Shown one piece after another: positions 1-5,445 of a stretch of DNA of 5,862 bases. Each line of letters opens with the position of its first letter. Position 1 is the stretch's first letter. Under the pieces are notes generated by a model. The model saw only the letters and a program-made list of their open reading frames with translations. It made no database searches and was not told where the DNA came from. Origin of the DNA: Saprospiraceae bacterium (GTDB lineage: Bacteria > Bacteroidota > Bacteroidia > Chitinophagales > Saprospiraceae); assembly GCA_023299965.1 (NCBI GenBank), contig JALZVN010000255.1, positions 1-5,862 of the forward strand, written 5' to 3'. The translations under genes and the position numbers were made by a program.

Positions 1-1019
1 CCAAGATGTATGTAAATATCTTCTTCGTCAAATTTTTCCCATACATCTACGATGTTTCCTTGGAACGCAATCGATACTACTTCTTTATTTTGTTGGGCTG
101 TCTTGACTCGTGTGACTAATTTATCTAAATCAGAAATGAGTACATCTACCCATCCTTGTTCATGTCTTTTTTGAGCGGCATTATGATTCACTTCTGCGCA
201 AATGGTAATACAGCCTGCGATGTTTCCTGCCTTAGGTTGTGCTCCGCTCATTCCACCTAATCCTGCAGTTAGGAATATTTTACCTTTGCAATCTTCTCCT
301 TCAGGAAGTACTTTCCTAAAGGCATTCATCACTGTTATCGTAGTGCCATGTACGATTCCTTGTGGACCGATGTACATGTACGAACCAGCAGTCATTTGGC
401 CATACTGAGTAACGCCTAATGCATTAAACTTTTCCCAATCATCGGGCTTAGAATAATTTGGAATCATCATGCCATTGGTAACGACCACTCTAGGAGCATC
501 TTTTGAAGATGGGAATAAACCCATTGGGTGACCAGAGTACATGTGCAGTGTTTGGTCTTCTTTCATAGTCGCCAAGTATTGCATAGTAAGTATGTACTGC
601 GCCCAGTTTTGAAATACTGCTCCATTGCCACCATAGGTGATTAACTCTTCCGGATGTTGTGCAACTGCGGGATCAAGATTGTTTTGAATCATCAGCATGA
701 TACCAGCTGCTTGTTGAGTAACAGCAGGATATTCATGGATAGGGCGAGCATACATTGTATAGTTTGGTTTGAATCTGTGCATATAGATTCTACCATATTC
801 ATTAAGTTCTTCTAAAAATTCTGCAGCAAGTGTGGTATGCCAATCCTGAGGAAAATATCTCAAGGCATTTGCCAAAGCCAATTTCTTTTCGTCCTGAGTT
901 AGGATGTCTTTCCTTTTTGGCGCTCGATTGGCATCGGATGGGTAGACTCTTTTCTCGGGTAGAGAATTTGGGATACCTTGTAAAATCTGGTCCTTAAAAC
1001 TTAAAGTAGTATTTATCAT
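1..1019 (-). CDS. hutU: Urocanate hydratase (urocanase), N-terminal half, long form; cut by the left edge
   Basis: Second enzyme of histidine catabolism. It is a cytosolic, NAD+-dependent (non-redox) enzyme that hydrates urocanate to 4-imidazolone-5-propionate. The start is ATG at 1019-1017, and 339 codons are visible with no stop before the edge. Visible family motifs are NNLDPAVAQ (113-121), TYGGNG (128-133), YSGHPMGLFPS (161-171), YGQMTAGS (206-213) and the NAD-contacting loop GLGGMSGAQ (253-261). About 100 residues, including LANALRYFP (49-57), precede the region where short bacterial urocanases of about 555 residues begin. This matches the long type of about 660-680 residues that includes animal UROC1, so roughly half the protein is missing. 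No Shine-Dalgarno is visible; the leader is A/T only. The gene lies 9 bases after the hutH stop, so it is almost certainly co-transcribed with it. Family assignment is very secure; the full length is inferred. Confidence 0.96.
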   Translation of the reverse strand, partial: MINTTLSFKDQILQGIPNSLPEKRVYPSDANRAPKRKDILTQDEKKLALANALRYFPQDWHTTLAAEFLEELNEYGRIYMHRFKPNYTMYARPIHEYPAVTQQAAGIMLMIQNNLDPAVAQHPEELITYGGNGAVFQNWAQYILTMQYLATMKEDQTLHMYSGHPMGLFPSSKDAPRVVVTNGMMIPNYSKPDDWEKFNALGVTQYGQMTAGSYMYIGPQGIVHGTTITVMNAFRKVLPEGEDCKGKIFLTAGLGGMSGAQPKAGNIAGCITICAEVNHNAAQKRHEQGWVDVLISDLDKLVTRVKTAQQNKEVVSIAFQGNIVDVWEKFDEEDIYIHL

Positions 1020-1028
1020 GATATTATT

Positions 1029-2567
1029 TTAAAAGCTATAAAGTTGCTGGTTAGAAATATCAGTGTTTTTTTCAGCAATATTAACCAGCTCTCTTCCTTT
1101 GATGATTTGGATAGCTTGCTGGATATCGTCTCCAAATATTCTATCCTTGTCGGCATGACTAATTTTTGATCTAACTTCTTTGTGCAAAGCATCAATCGTT
1201 TTACTGGATTTTAAAGGGCGTTGAAAATCCATAGCTTGGGCAGCACATATTAATTCTACAGCTAGTATTTTTTCTAGGTTGTAGCAGACACGGAGTGCTT
1301 TTCTTCCACCTATAGACCCCATACTGACATGGTCTTCTTGACCTAGTGAAGTAGGAATACTGTCTGCACTAGCAGGAAAGCACAAGCCTTTATTTTCACT
1401 TACCAAAGCAGCACCAGTGTATTGCACTATCATGAATCCAGAGTTTAACCCTGTTTCTTTCATTAGTAATTTAGGGACTCCTGGTGATTTGCCTTCTAGA
1501 GAAAGATAAGCTCTACGGTCAGAAATATTGCCTAATTCTGCAGCAGCTAGACATGCATAGTCTAAAGGTAGTGCTAAAGGCTGACCATGAAAATTACCTC
1601 CACTAATTGTAAAGTCTTTTGAGAAGACAATGGGGTTATCTGTTACTGAGTTTATTTCTATTTCTACAGCTTCTTTTAAATGTAGCCATGCAGATCTTGA
1701 ACTACCGTGTACTTGTGGGACGCATCTAAGGGAGTAAGGATCTTGGACTCTATCACAGTTCTTATGATCTTCCATAATCTCTGAATCTGCAAGCAATTTA
1801 TCTATTTTTGCTGCTACGAATGTATTTCCAGAGTAGGGTCTTGTTTTGTGCAATTCTGGATGGAAAGGCATTTTTGATCCTTGCAATCCTTCGATCATTA
1901 TCGCCGCAATCAAATCGGCATGTTCCAGACAATTGTGTAAAGTGTCTACGACCATAACAGCATGAGCGGCTATAAATTGAGTTCCATTTATCAAAGCCAA
2001 ACCTGCCTTAGGTTCTAAAGTCAGTGGTTTTAATCCATGGGCTTCAAGCACTTGACTACTAGCTACTTTTATCCCATTCTGATATACGTATCCTTCTCCG
2101 ATAAGGGGGAGGAACAGATGTGATAGTGGAGCTAAATCCCCAGAAGCGCCCACAGATCCTTGCTCTGGCACCAAAGGGATGATGTCTTGATCAATGTGCC
2201 AAAGGATTCTTTCTAAAACGTCCTGGGATATGCCAGAAAAGCCTTTACTGAGTGATTGGACTTTAAGGATAAGCATTAGTTTGGCAATAAATGTATCTAC
2301 CGGCTCACCGACACCGACACTATGACTGAGTAATATATTTCGTTGTAGTTGACTAGTATCTTCACTGGGTATCTTGGTGTTGCAAAGGGGACCAAATCCA
2401 GTATTTATACCATAAACTACTTTTTCATTCTTTGCAATAGTCAAAACTGCATCATTGCTGGCTTTGATATTGGCTATTGCTGCAGCGTTTAACTGCCCTT
2501 TTTCTTCGCCTTTTGCCAGTTGTAGAGTTGTCTTAACTGATAAGCGATCTATTCCATAATTAAACAT
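1029..2567 (-). CDS. hutH: Histidine ammonia-lyase (histidase)
   Basis: First step of histidine degradation: non-oxidative deamination of L-histidine to trans-urocanate and ammonia, in the cytosol, normally as a homotetramer. Numbered from the ATG (512 residues, usual for the family), the MIO cofactor triad is A141-S142-G143 within GSVGASGDLAPL. Active-site residues line up with Pseudomonas putida histidase: Y52 in YGINTGFG, H82 in LSHSVGVGEP, N194 in LINGTQ, Q275/Y278/R281 in VQDPYSLRC, F326 in GGNFHG and E411 in GQEDHVSMG. These distinguish it as an intact HAL-type lyase; PAL/TAL or an aminomutase is unlikely given the hutU neighbour. A TTG six codons upstream (2585) also opens the frame, but it forms the last three bases of a consensus -7 promoter box, so ATG at 2567 is preferred. 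hutH leads the operon with hutU and diverges from a LysR-type regulator. Confidence 0.96.
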   Translation of the reverse strand: MFNYGIDRLSVKTTLQLAKGEEKGQLNAAAIANIKASNDAVLTIAKNEKVVYGINTGFGPLCNTKIPSEDTSQLQRNILLSHSVGVGEPVDTFIAKLMLILKVQSLSKGFSGISQDVLERILWHIDQDIIPLVPEQGSVGASGDLAPLSHLFLPLIGEGYVYQNGIKVASSQVLEAHGLKPLTLEPKAGLALINGTQFIAAHAVMVVDTLHNCLEHADLIAAIMIEGLQGSKMPFHPELHKTRPYSGNTFVAAKIDKLLADSEIMEDHKNCDRVQDPYSLRCVPQVHGSSRSAWLHLKEAVEIEINSVTDNPIVFSKDFTISGGNFHGQPLALPLDYACLAAAELGNISDRRAYLSLEGKSPGVPKLLMKETGLNSGFMIVQYTGAALVSENKGLCFPASADSIPTSLGQEDHVSMGSIGGRKALRVCYNLEKILAVELICAAQAMDFQRPLKSSKTIDALHKEVRSKISHADKDRIFGDDIQQAIQIIKGRELVNIAEKNTDISNQQLYSF

Positions 2568-2582
2568 GGTGTATCTTTTTCC

Positions 2583-2590
2583 CAAATCTA
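2583..2590 (-). promoter_or_regulatory. Predicted -7 promoter box of hutH-hutU
   Basis: Read on the minus strand this is TAGATTTG, an exact match to the Bacteroidota -7 consensus TAnnTTTG. A T-run (TTTT, 2613-2610) lies 19 bases upstream where the -33 element (usually TTTG/TTG) belongs, so the -33 match is imperfect. Transcription would start a few bases after the box, leaving a leader of only about 10 nucleotides before the ATG at 2567. Confidence 0.6.
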
Positions 2591-2594
2591 AGCT

Positions 2595-2602
2595 TATATT
2601 TG
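2595..2602 (+). promoter_or_regulatory. Predicted -7 promoter box of the LysR-type regulator gene
   Basis: TATATTTG is an exact match to TAnnTTTG on the plus strand. It sits 38 bases before the ATG at 2641, which would give a leader of about 30-35 nucleotides. No convincing -33 TTG is seen 17-20 bases upstream, as expected if the promoter is weak or needs an activator. Confidence 0.5.
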
Positions 2603-2618
2603 ATAATTGAAAAGATCA
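2601..2618. promoter_or_regulatory. Small interrupted dyad, possible regulator half-sites
   Basis: TGAT, ten bases, then ATCA form an inverted repeat immediately downstream of the plus-strand -7 box and overlapping its last two bases. Spacing and arm length are in the range of LysR-type sites, which are interrupted dyads around T-N11-A, but the arms are only 4 bases and such repeats are common by chance in AT-rich DNA. This is a weak candidate only. Confidence 0.2.
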
Positions 2619-2640
2619 TTTTGGTTAATAATCGATAACT

Positions 2641-3534
2641 ATGAGTAATCGTATTGAATGGAGACATTTACGCTATTTTCTTCAAGTAGCAGAAGATTTA
2701 CATTTTGGGCGAGCAGCCAGTAAGTTGTTTATCTCACAACCTGGTTTGAGTCGGCAGATCAAGCAGTTAGAAGAAGAAATGCAAACAGTGTTACTAGAGA
2801 GAGATAACAAAAATGTGCAACTGTCGAAGGCAGGGGGCTATTTTAATGAAGAGGTGAAAATATTACTGCGTGATTTTGAGCGCATTGTTACGCATACAAA
2901 ATTGCTAAGTAAAGGGCAAGAAGGCAAAATTTCTATAGGTTATGTAGGTTCTGCTATGCAGAATGTGATTCCTGATTTATTGCTCAATTTTAGAGATTCA
3001 TTTCCTCAAATAAAGTTTGGGCTGTCAGAAATGGACAATGCCAAGCAAATAGATGGACTTCTATCTCAAAGGATTGATTTAGGCTTTGTGCGCCTTGAAA
3101 AAGTACCTGCTGAATTAGCCATCAAACCTGTATTTGAGGATACTTTCTCTTTGGTACTTCCAGCAGATCATGCCTTAACAAAAAGAAAATTCAAATCTCT
3201 AAGTCAAGTCAAAGAAGAGACTTTCATCTTGTTTGAAAAAGAGTATAGCCCAGTTTATTATAATAAGGTTATGAGTGTATTTGAATATGGTGGTTTTGAA
3301 CCACTAATATCTCATAGTACTGTTCATGCCAATACTATATTTAGATTGGTAGAAAATAAATTTGGGGTTTCTATTGTGCCAAGTTCCTTAGCCCTCGGAT
3401 ATGATATGAAAGTGAAGTTTATTGAATTAGATAACATTCCACAACGTACACAGCTTTCTGTTGTTTGGAATAAGGCAAATAGGAATCCAGTATTGAAGAA
3501 GGTATTGGATATTATTTTTAGGGCTAAGCTGTAA
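2641..3534 (+). CDS. LysR-type transcriptional regulator, candidate regulator of hutHU
   Basis: A 297-residue protein, typical LysR length. Residues 5-64 form the winged helix-turn-helix: WRHLRYFLQVAEDLHFGRAA, then FISQPGLSRQIKQLEEE as the recognition region, then LLERDNKNVQLSKAG. A linker helix follows (about 66-90), then a periplasmic-binding-protein-like effector domain (about 93-297) beginning at GKISIGYVGSA. No membrane segment is present, so it is a cytoplasmic DNA-binding protein, by family usually a tetramer controlled by a small ligand. It is divergent from hutH with a 73-base gap, the usual arrangement for a LysR protein that controls its neighbour and itself. I infer that it responds to histidine or urocanate; nothing in the sequence shows the ligand. 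The start ATG at 2641 lacks a Shine-Dalgarno but places the HTH at the normal distance from the N terminus. Confidence 0.93.
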   Translation: MSNRIEWRHLRYFLQVAEDLHFGRAASKLFISQPGLSRQIKQLEEEMQTVLLERDNKNVQLSKAGGYFNEEVKILLRDFERIVTHTKLLSKGQEGKISIGYVGSAMQNVIPDLLLNFRDSFPQIKFGLSEMDNAKQIDGLLSQRIDLGFVRLEKVPAELAIKPVFEDTFSLVLPADHALTKRKFKSLSQVKEETFILFEKEYSPVYYNKVMSVFEYGGFEPLISHSTVHANTIFRLVENKFGVSIVPSSLALGYDMKVKFIELDNIPQRTQLSVVWNKANRNPVLKKVLDIIFRAKL

Positions 3535-3624
3535 ATAGAGAGGTATTTGATTTGAAAAATGACGGCTTAGTGCCTAGTAAAAATAGTAATAATTTATAAC
3601 CGTTATTGGTAAAGCTACGTAGAC

Positions 3625-3629
3625 AAGGA
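3625..3629 (+). promoter_or_regulatory. Shine-Dalgarno-like AAGGA before the cytidine deaminase ATG
   Basis: AAGGA ends 3 bases before the ATG at 3633. The spacing is short, but this is the only purine-rich SD-like element before any gene in the window. It favours the ATG over the in-frame TTG at 3606, which has no such element. Confidence 0.35.
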
Positions 3630-3632
3630 TTG

Positions 3633-4103
3633 ATGGAAAAGGAAATTAAATTTTATGAGTCACGCAAAGAGCTGAAAAAACTTGATGCAGAATTAGTCTC
3701 TAGAGCAGCAGATGCTGTTGCTGATGCTTACGCACCGTACTCAAACTTTTATGTTGGAGCTGCTGTATTGTTGGATACGGGTGAGATAATTAAAGGGTCT
3801 AATTTTGAAAATGCATCTTATCCGTTATGCCTTTGTGCAGAGCGTGTAGCATTAGGAAGTGTTCATTCTCAATATCCCAAGGCAAAGGTGATTTCTATCG
3901 CTGTTACTGCAAAAAATCCTAAACAAAAAGTAACGGAACCTGTAGCGCCTTGTGGAGCTTGTCGTCAAGTCTTGCTTGAATACGAGCAAAGACAAGGAGT
4001 ACCATTACAGGTAATTATGTTTGGTGAAACGGGTAAAGTAGTGATTTATCCTGATGCACAAAGCCTTCTACCTATGGCTTTTGGTCATAAATTTTTAGGG
4101 TGA
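3633..4103 (+). CDS. cdd: Cytidine deaminase
   Basis: Zinc-dependent hydrolytic deamination of cytidine and deoxycytidine to uridine and deoxyuridine in pyrimidine salvage, in the cytosol. Counted from the ATG the protein has 156 residues, in the range of the short homotetrameric class. Zinc ligands are C68 in LCAERVAL and C107 and C110 in PCGACRQ. E70 is the catalytic proton shuttle. The N-terminal AYAPYSNFYVGAA (32-44) and GSNFENASYP (55-64) carry the ribose-binding and substrate pocket residues. An in-frame TTG at 3606 would add nine residues, but family proteins fit the ATG better and an AAGGA lies just before it. About 100 bases separate it from the upstream regulator, with no clear terminator or consensus promoter, so read-through from the regulator is possible. 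Its last 19 bases overlap the 3' end of the convergent NUDIX gene. Confidence 0.95.
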   Translation: MEKEIKFYESRKELKKLDAELVSRAADAVADAYAPYSNFYVGAAVLLDTGEIIKGSNFENASYPLCLCAERVALGSVHSQYPKAKVISIAVTAKNPKQKVTEPVAPCGACRQVLLEYEQRQGVPLQVIMFGETGKVVIYPDAQSLLPMAFGHKFLG

Positions 4104-4639
4104 GTATATTGACCTATATGTACTTTTTCGGATTTTAATTTTACATTTTCAAAGTACTTCGTGATACATACAGCGGAACTCGTAAAGGCAAGTTCTTTCC
4201 ATGGTATTTCATCTTCTGAAAAAAGGGCAACTTCGAGACTTTCTTCTCCTGGGGAAAAATTAATATCCACCAATTCTCCTAAGAATAGCATATAGACCTG
4301 ATTTATCGCGGCAATTGAGTATATCAAATGAGGTCGGATATTTTTCACCTTAGCCTTAGCCTCTTCCCATAACTCTCTTTCTGCGCCTGCTTCGACAGTC
4401 TCTCCATTTTCCATATAACCAGCAGGGACATTCCAAAGTCCAATTCGAGGTTCTATGGCGCGTTTAGCTAATAACACTTTCTCTTTATAAATGGGTAATA
4501 CACCAGTTACAATTTTAGGATTGAGATAATGCACGGTATTGCATAAGGTACATACGTGACGGGGGTGCGTATCGTCGGGAATAGATTTGTATACTATTGG
4601 ACCTGCACAGTGTGGACAATATTTGAATAAATCTACCAC
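4085..4639 (-). CDS. NUDIX hydrolase with N-terminal zinc ribbon
   Basis: A 184-residue pyrophosphohydrolase of the nucleoside-diphosphate-X superfamily. Residues 8-33 form a zinc ribbon of the Nudix_N_2 type with two CxxC pairs (C8/C11 and C30/C33). The NUDIX domain follows (about 42-165). The Nudix box runs from G74 to A96: G74, E80, R88-E89-L90 and the metal-binding E92-E93. The usual glycine near its end is K95. The pattern CPHC, then HYLNPK (37-42), RAIEPRIGLWNVPAGYMENGE (60-80) is that of a widespread family related to plant NUDX23, an FAD pyrophosphatase. FAD, ADP-ribose or NADH are possible substrates, and the sequence does not decide between them. The start is GTG at 4639, sharing its G with the kdsB stop (TAGTG). 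No ATG lies near the N terminus, and the zinc ribbon needs this start. It probably forms an operon with kdsB. Confidence 0.9.
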   Translation of the reverse strand: MVDLFKYCPHCAGPIVYKSIPDDTHPRHVCTLCNTVHYLNPKIVTGVLPIYKEKVLLAKRAIEPRIGLWNVPAGYMENGETVEAGAERELWEEAKAKVKNIRPHLIYSIAAINQVYMLFLGELVDINFSPGEESLEVALFSEDEIPWKELAFTSSAVCITKYFENVKLKSEKVHIGQYTHPKNL

Positions 4640-5376
4640 TAGATTTTTGATTCTAAGAAATGAATAACTTTTTGAGCATCTTCAGGTACATCAACGCTAA
4701 GTGATTCATAAGGGGTGATGCCTACTTTTATTTGAATGTCATTTTCTAGCCAGCGCAACTGCTCCAAAGATTCCATGTTTTCAAGAGGGCTTGCCATTAG
4801 ACTATCTAAATGGAGTAAGGTTTTACGGTCAAAGCTATATAAACCAATATGGCGATAAAAAGTATGCTTGCTCATCCAATCCTTAGCTTCAGCATTACGC
4901 ACATGAGGTATAGTTTGACGAGAAAAATATAAGGCATTATTATTTTTGTCAAAAACAACCTTTACTACATTAGGATCGAAGAGGTTTTCTTGCTGTTCGA
5001 TTTTCTTAGCTTGAGTAGCTATCCCATTACCGCTGATTTTTACTAAATCATCAATTTGACGAGGATCGATGGTGGGTTCATCTCCTTGGATATTGACAAT
5101 GATCTCTGCGTTTGAAAATTGAGAGGCAATTTCAGCACAGCGGCTAGTACCGTTAGTGTGCAGTGGGCTAGTCATCAGAACTTCACCACCAAAACCCACT
5201 ACATGCTTATAGATGCGCTCATCATCTGTTGCTACAATCACCTTATCTAGGAGAGTGGCTTTTTGACATTGTTCGTATACTCTTTGAATCATGCTTTTGC
5301 CTAGCAGCTCAATTAGAGGCTTGCCAGGAAAGCGAGTGGAGGCATATCTTGCGGGAATGATACCAATATTTTTCAT
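4639..5376 (-). CDS. kdsB: 3-deoxy-manno-octulosonate cytidylyltransferase (CMP-Kdo synthetase)
   Basis: Activates Kdo with CTP to CMP-Kdo and pyrophosphate, the donor for adding Kdo to lipid A precursors; cytosolic, Mg2+-dependent. At 245 residues it is close to the 248 of E. coli KdsB. The N-terminal nucleotide-binding motif is IIPARYASTRFPGKPL (6-21), with R10 and K19 contacting CTP. VATDDERI (48-55), NIQGDEP (95-101, metal-binding D99), DPNVVKVV (134-141), YFSRQTIPH (150-158), RHIGLYSF (175-182), LEQLRWLEN (204-212) and VDVPED (228-233) complete the family pattern. In the motif usually written HxSGTD/ER, this protein has HTNGTSR (73-79), so the acidic residue is S78. The gene implies a Gram-negative envelope with Kdo-containing LPS. 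It leads a two-gene operon with the NUDIX hydrolase and diverges from a LysM protein. The start ATG at 5376 has only A/T-rich sequence upstream. Confidence 0.96.
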   Translation of the reverse strand: MKNIGIIPARYASTRFPGKPLIELLGKSMIQRVYEQCQKATLLDKVIVATDDERIYKHVVGFGGEVLMTSPLHTNGTSRCAEIASQFSNAEIIVNIQGDEPTIDPRQIDDLVKISGNGIATQAKKIEQQENLFDPNVVKVVFDKNNNALYFSRQTIPHVRNAEAKDWMSKHTFYRHIGLYSFDRKTLLHLDSLMASPLENMESLEQLRWLENDIQIKVGITPYESLSVDVPEDAQKVIHFLESKI

Positions 5377-5384
5377 ATAAGTAG

Positions 5385-5410
5385 AAATAATAATATATAA
5401 ATTATTATTT
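5385..5410. repeat. AT-rich inverted repeat between kdsB and the LysM gene
   Basis: AAATAATAAT (5385-5394) and ATTATTATTT (5401-5410) are perfect 10-base inverted arms around a 6-base spacer. The element lies just upstream of the kdsB start and overlaps the plus-strand -7 box. With only A and T in the arms it may be an operator, a weak hairpin in the kdsB leader, or low-complexity chance. There is no adjacent U-run or GC stem to support a terminator. Confidence 0.4.
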
Positions 5411-5413
5411 TTG
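5406..5413 (+). promoter_or_regulatory. Predicted -7 promoter box of the LysM-domain gene
   Basis: TATTTTTG matches TAnnTTTG exactly, 32 bases before the ATG at 5446, which would give a leader of about 27 nucleotides. No TTG is present 17-20 bases upstream; that region is pure A/T. The motif is easier to meet by chance in such AT-rich DNA. Confidence 0.4.
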
Positions 5414-5445
5414 TTTTAGATCGAGTTTAAAAATTACATTCTATC

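Larger units (their letters stand above)
2583..2602. promoter_or_regulatory. 20-base near-perfect palindrome in the hutH/LysR gap, candidate operator
   Basis: The sequence CAAATCTAAGCTTATATTTG equals its own reverse complement except for one mismatched pair (C2588 against T2597). The centre is AAGCTT. Its left and right ends are the two outward-facing -7 boxes of hutH and of the LysR-type gene, separated by 4 bases. Anything bound here would cover both promoters. The classic LysR T-N11-A motif does not fit cleanly, so binding by the neighbouring regulator is inference; the symmetry could partly reflect two promoters placed back to back. Confidence 0.5.

Noticed and set aside
202..408. Plus-strand open frame of 68 codons, proline-rich
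   Set aside because: It lies wholly inside hutU on the opposite strand, matches no family I recognise, and the hutU frame there carries conserved motifs including GLGGMSGAQ. It is a shadow frame.
3547..3554. TTGATTTG as a promoter for cytidine deaminase
   Set aside because: It differs from TAnnTTTG at the second base, has no -33 element, and would leave a leader of about 75 bases. Too weak to list.
3563..3575. GGC-TTAGT-GCC hairpin after the regulator as a terminator
   Set aside because: The stem is only 3 base pairs and the following sequence is A-rich rather than a T-run on the plus strand.
3606..3632. Upstream TTG start that would lengthen cytidine deaminase by nine residues
   Set aside because: TTG starts are rare, the extra residues (VKLRRQGL) match no family feature, and an ATG with an AAGGA element follows immediately at 3633.
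5429..5436. TAATTTTT on the minus strand as the kdsB -7 box
   Set aside because: It misses the final G of TAnnTTTG, the most distinctive base, and no TTG lies at the right distance upstream. In this AT-rich gap it is not distinguishable from chance.
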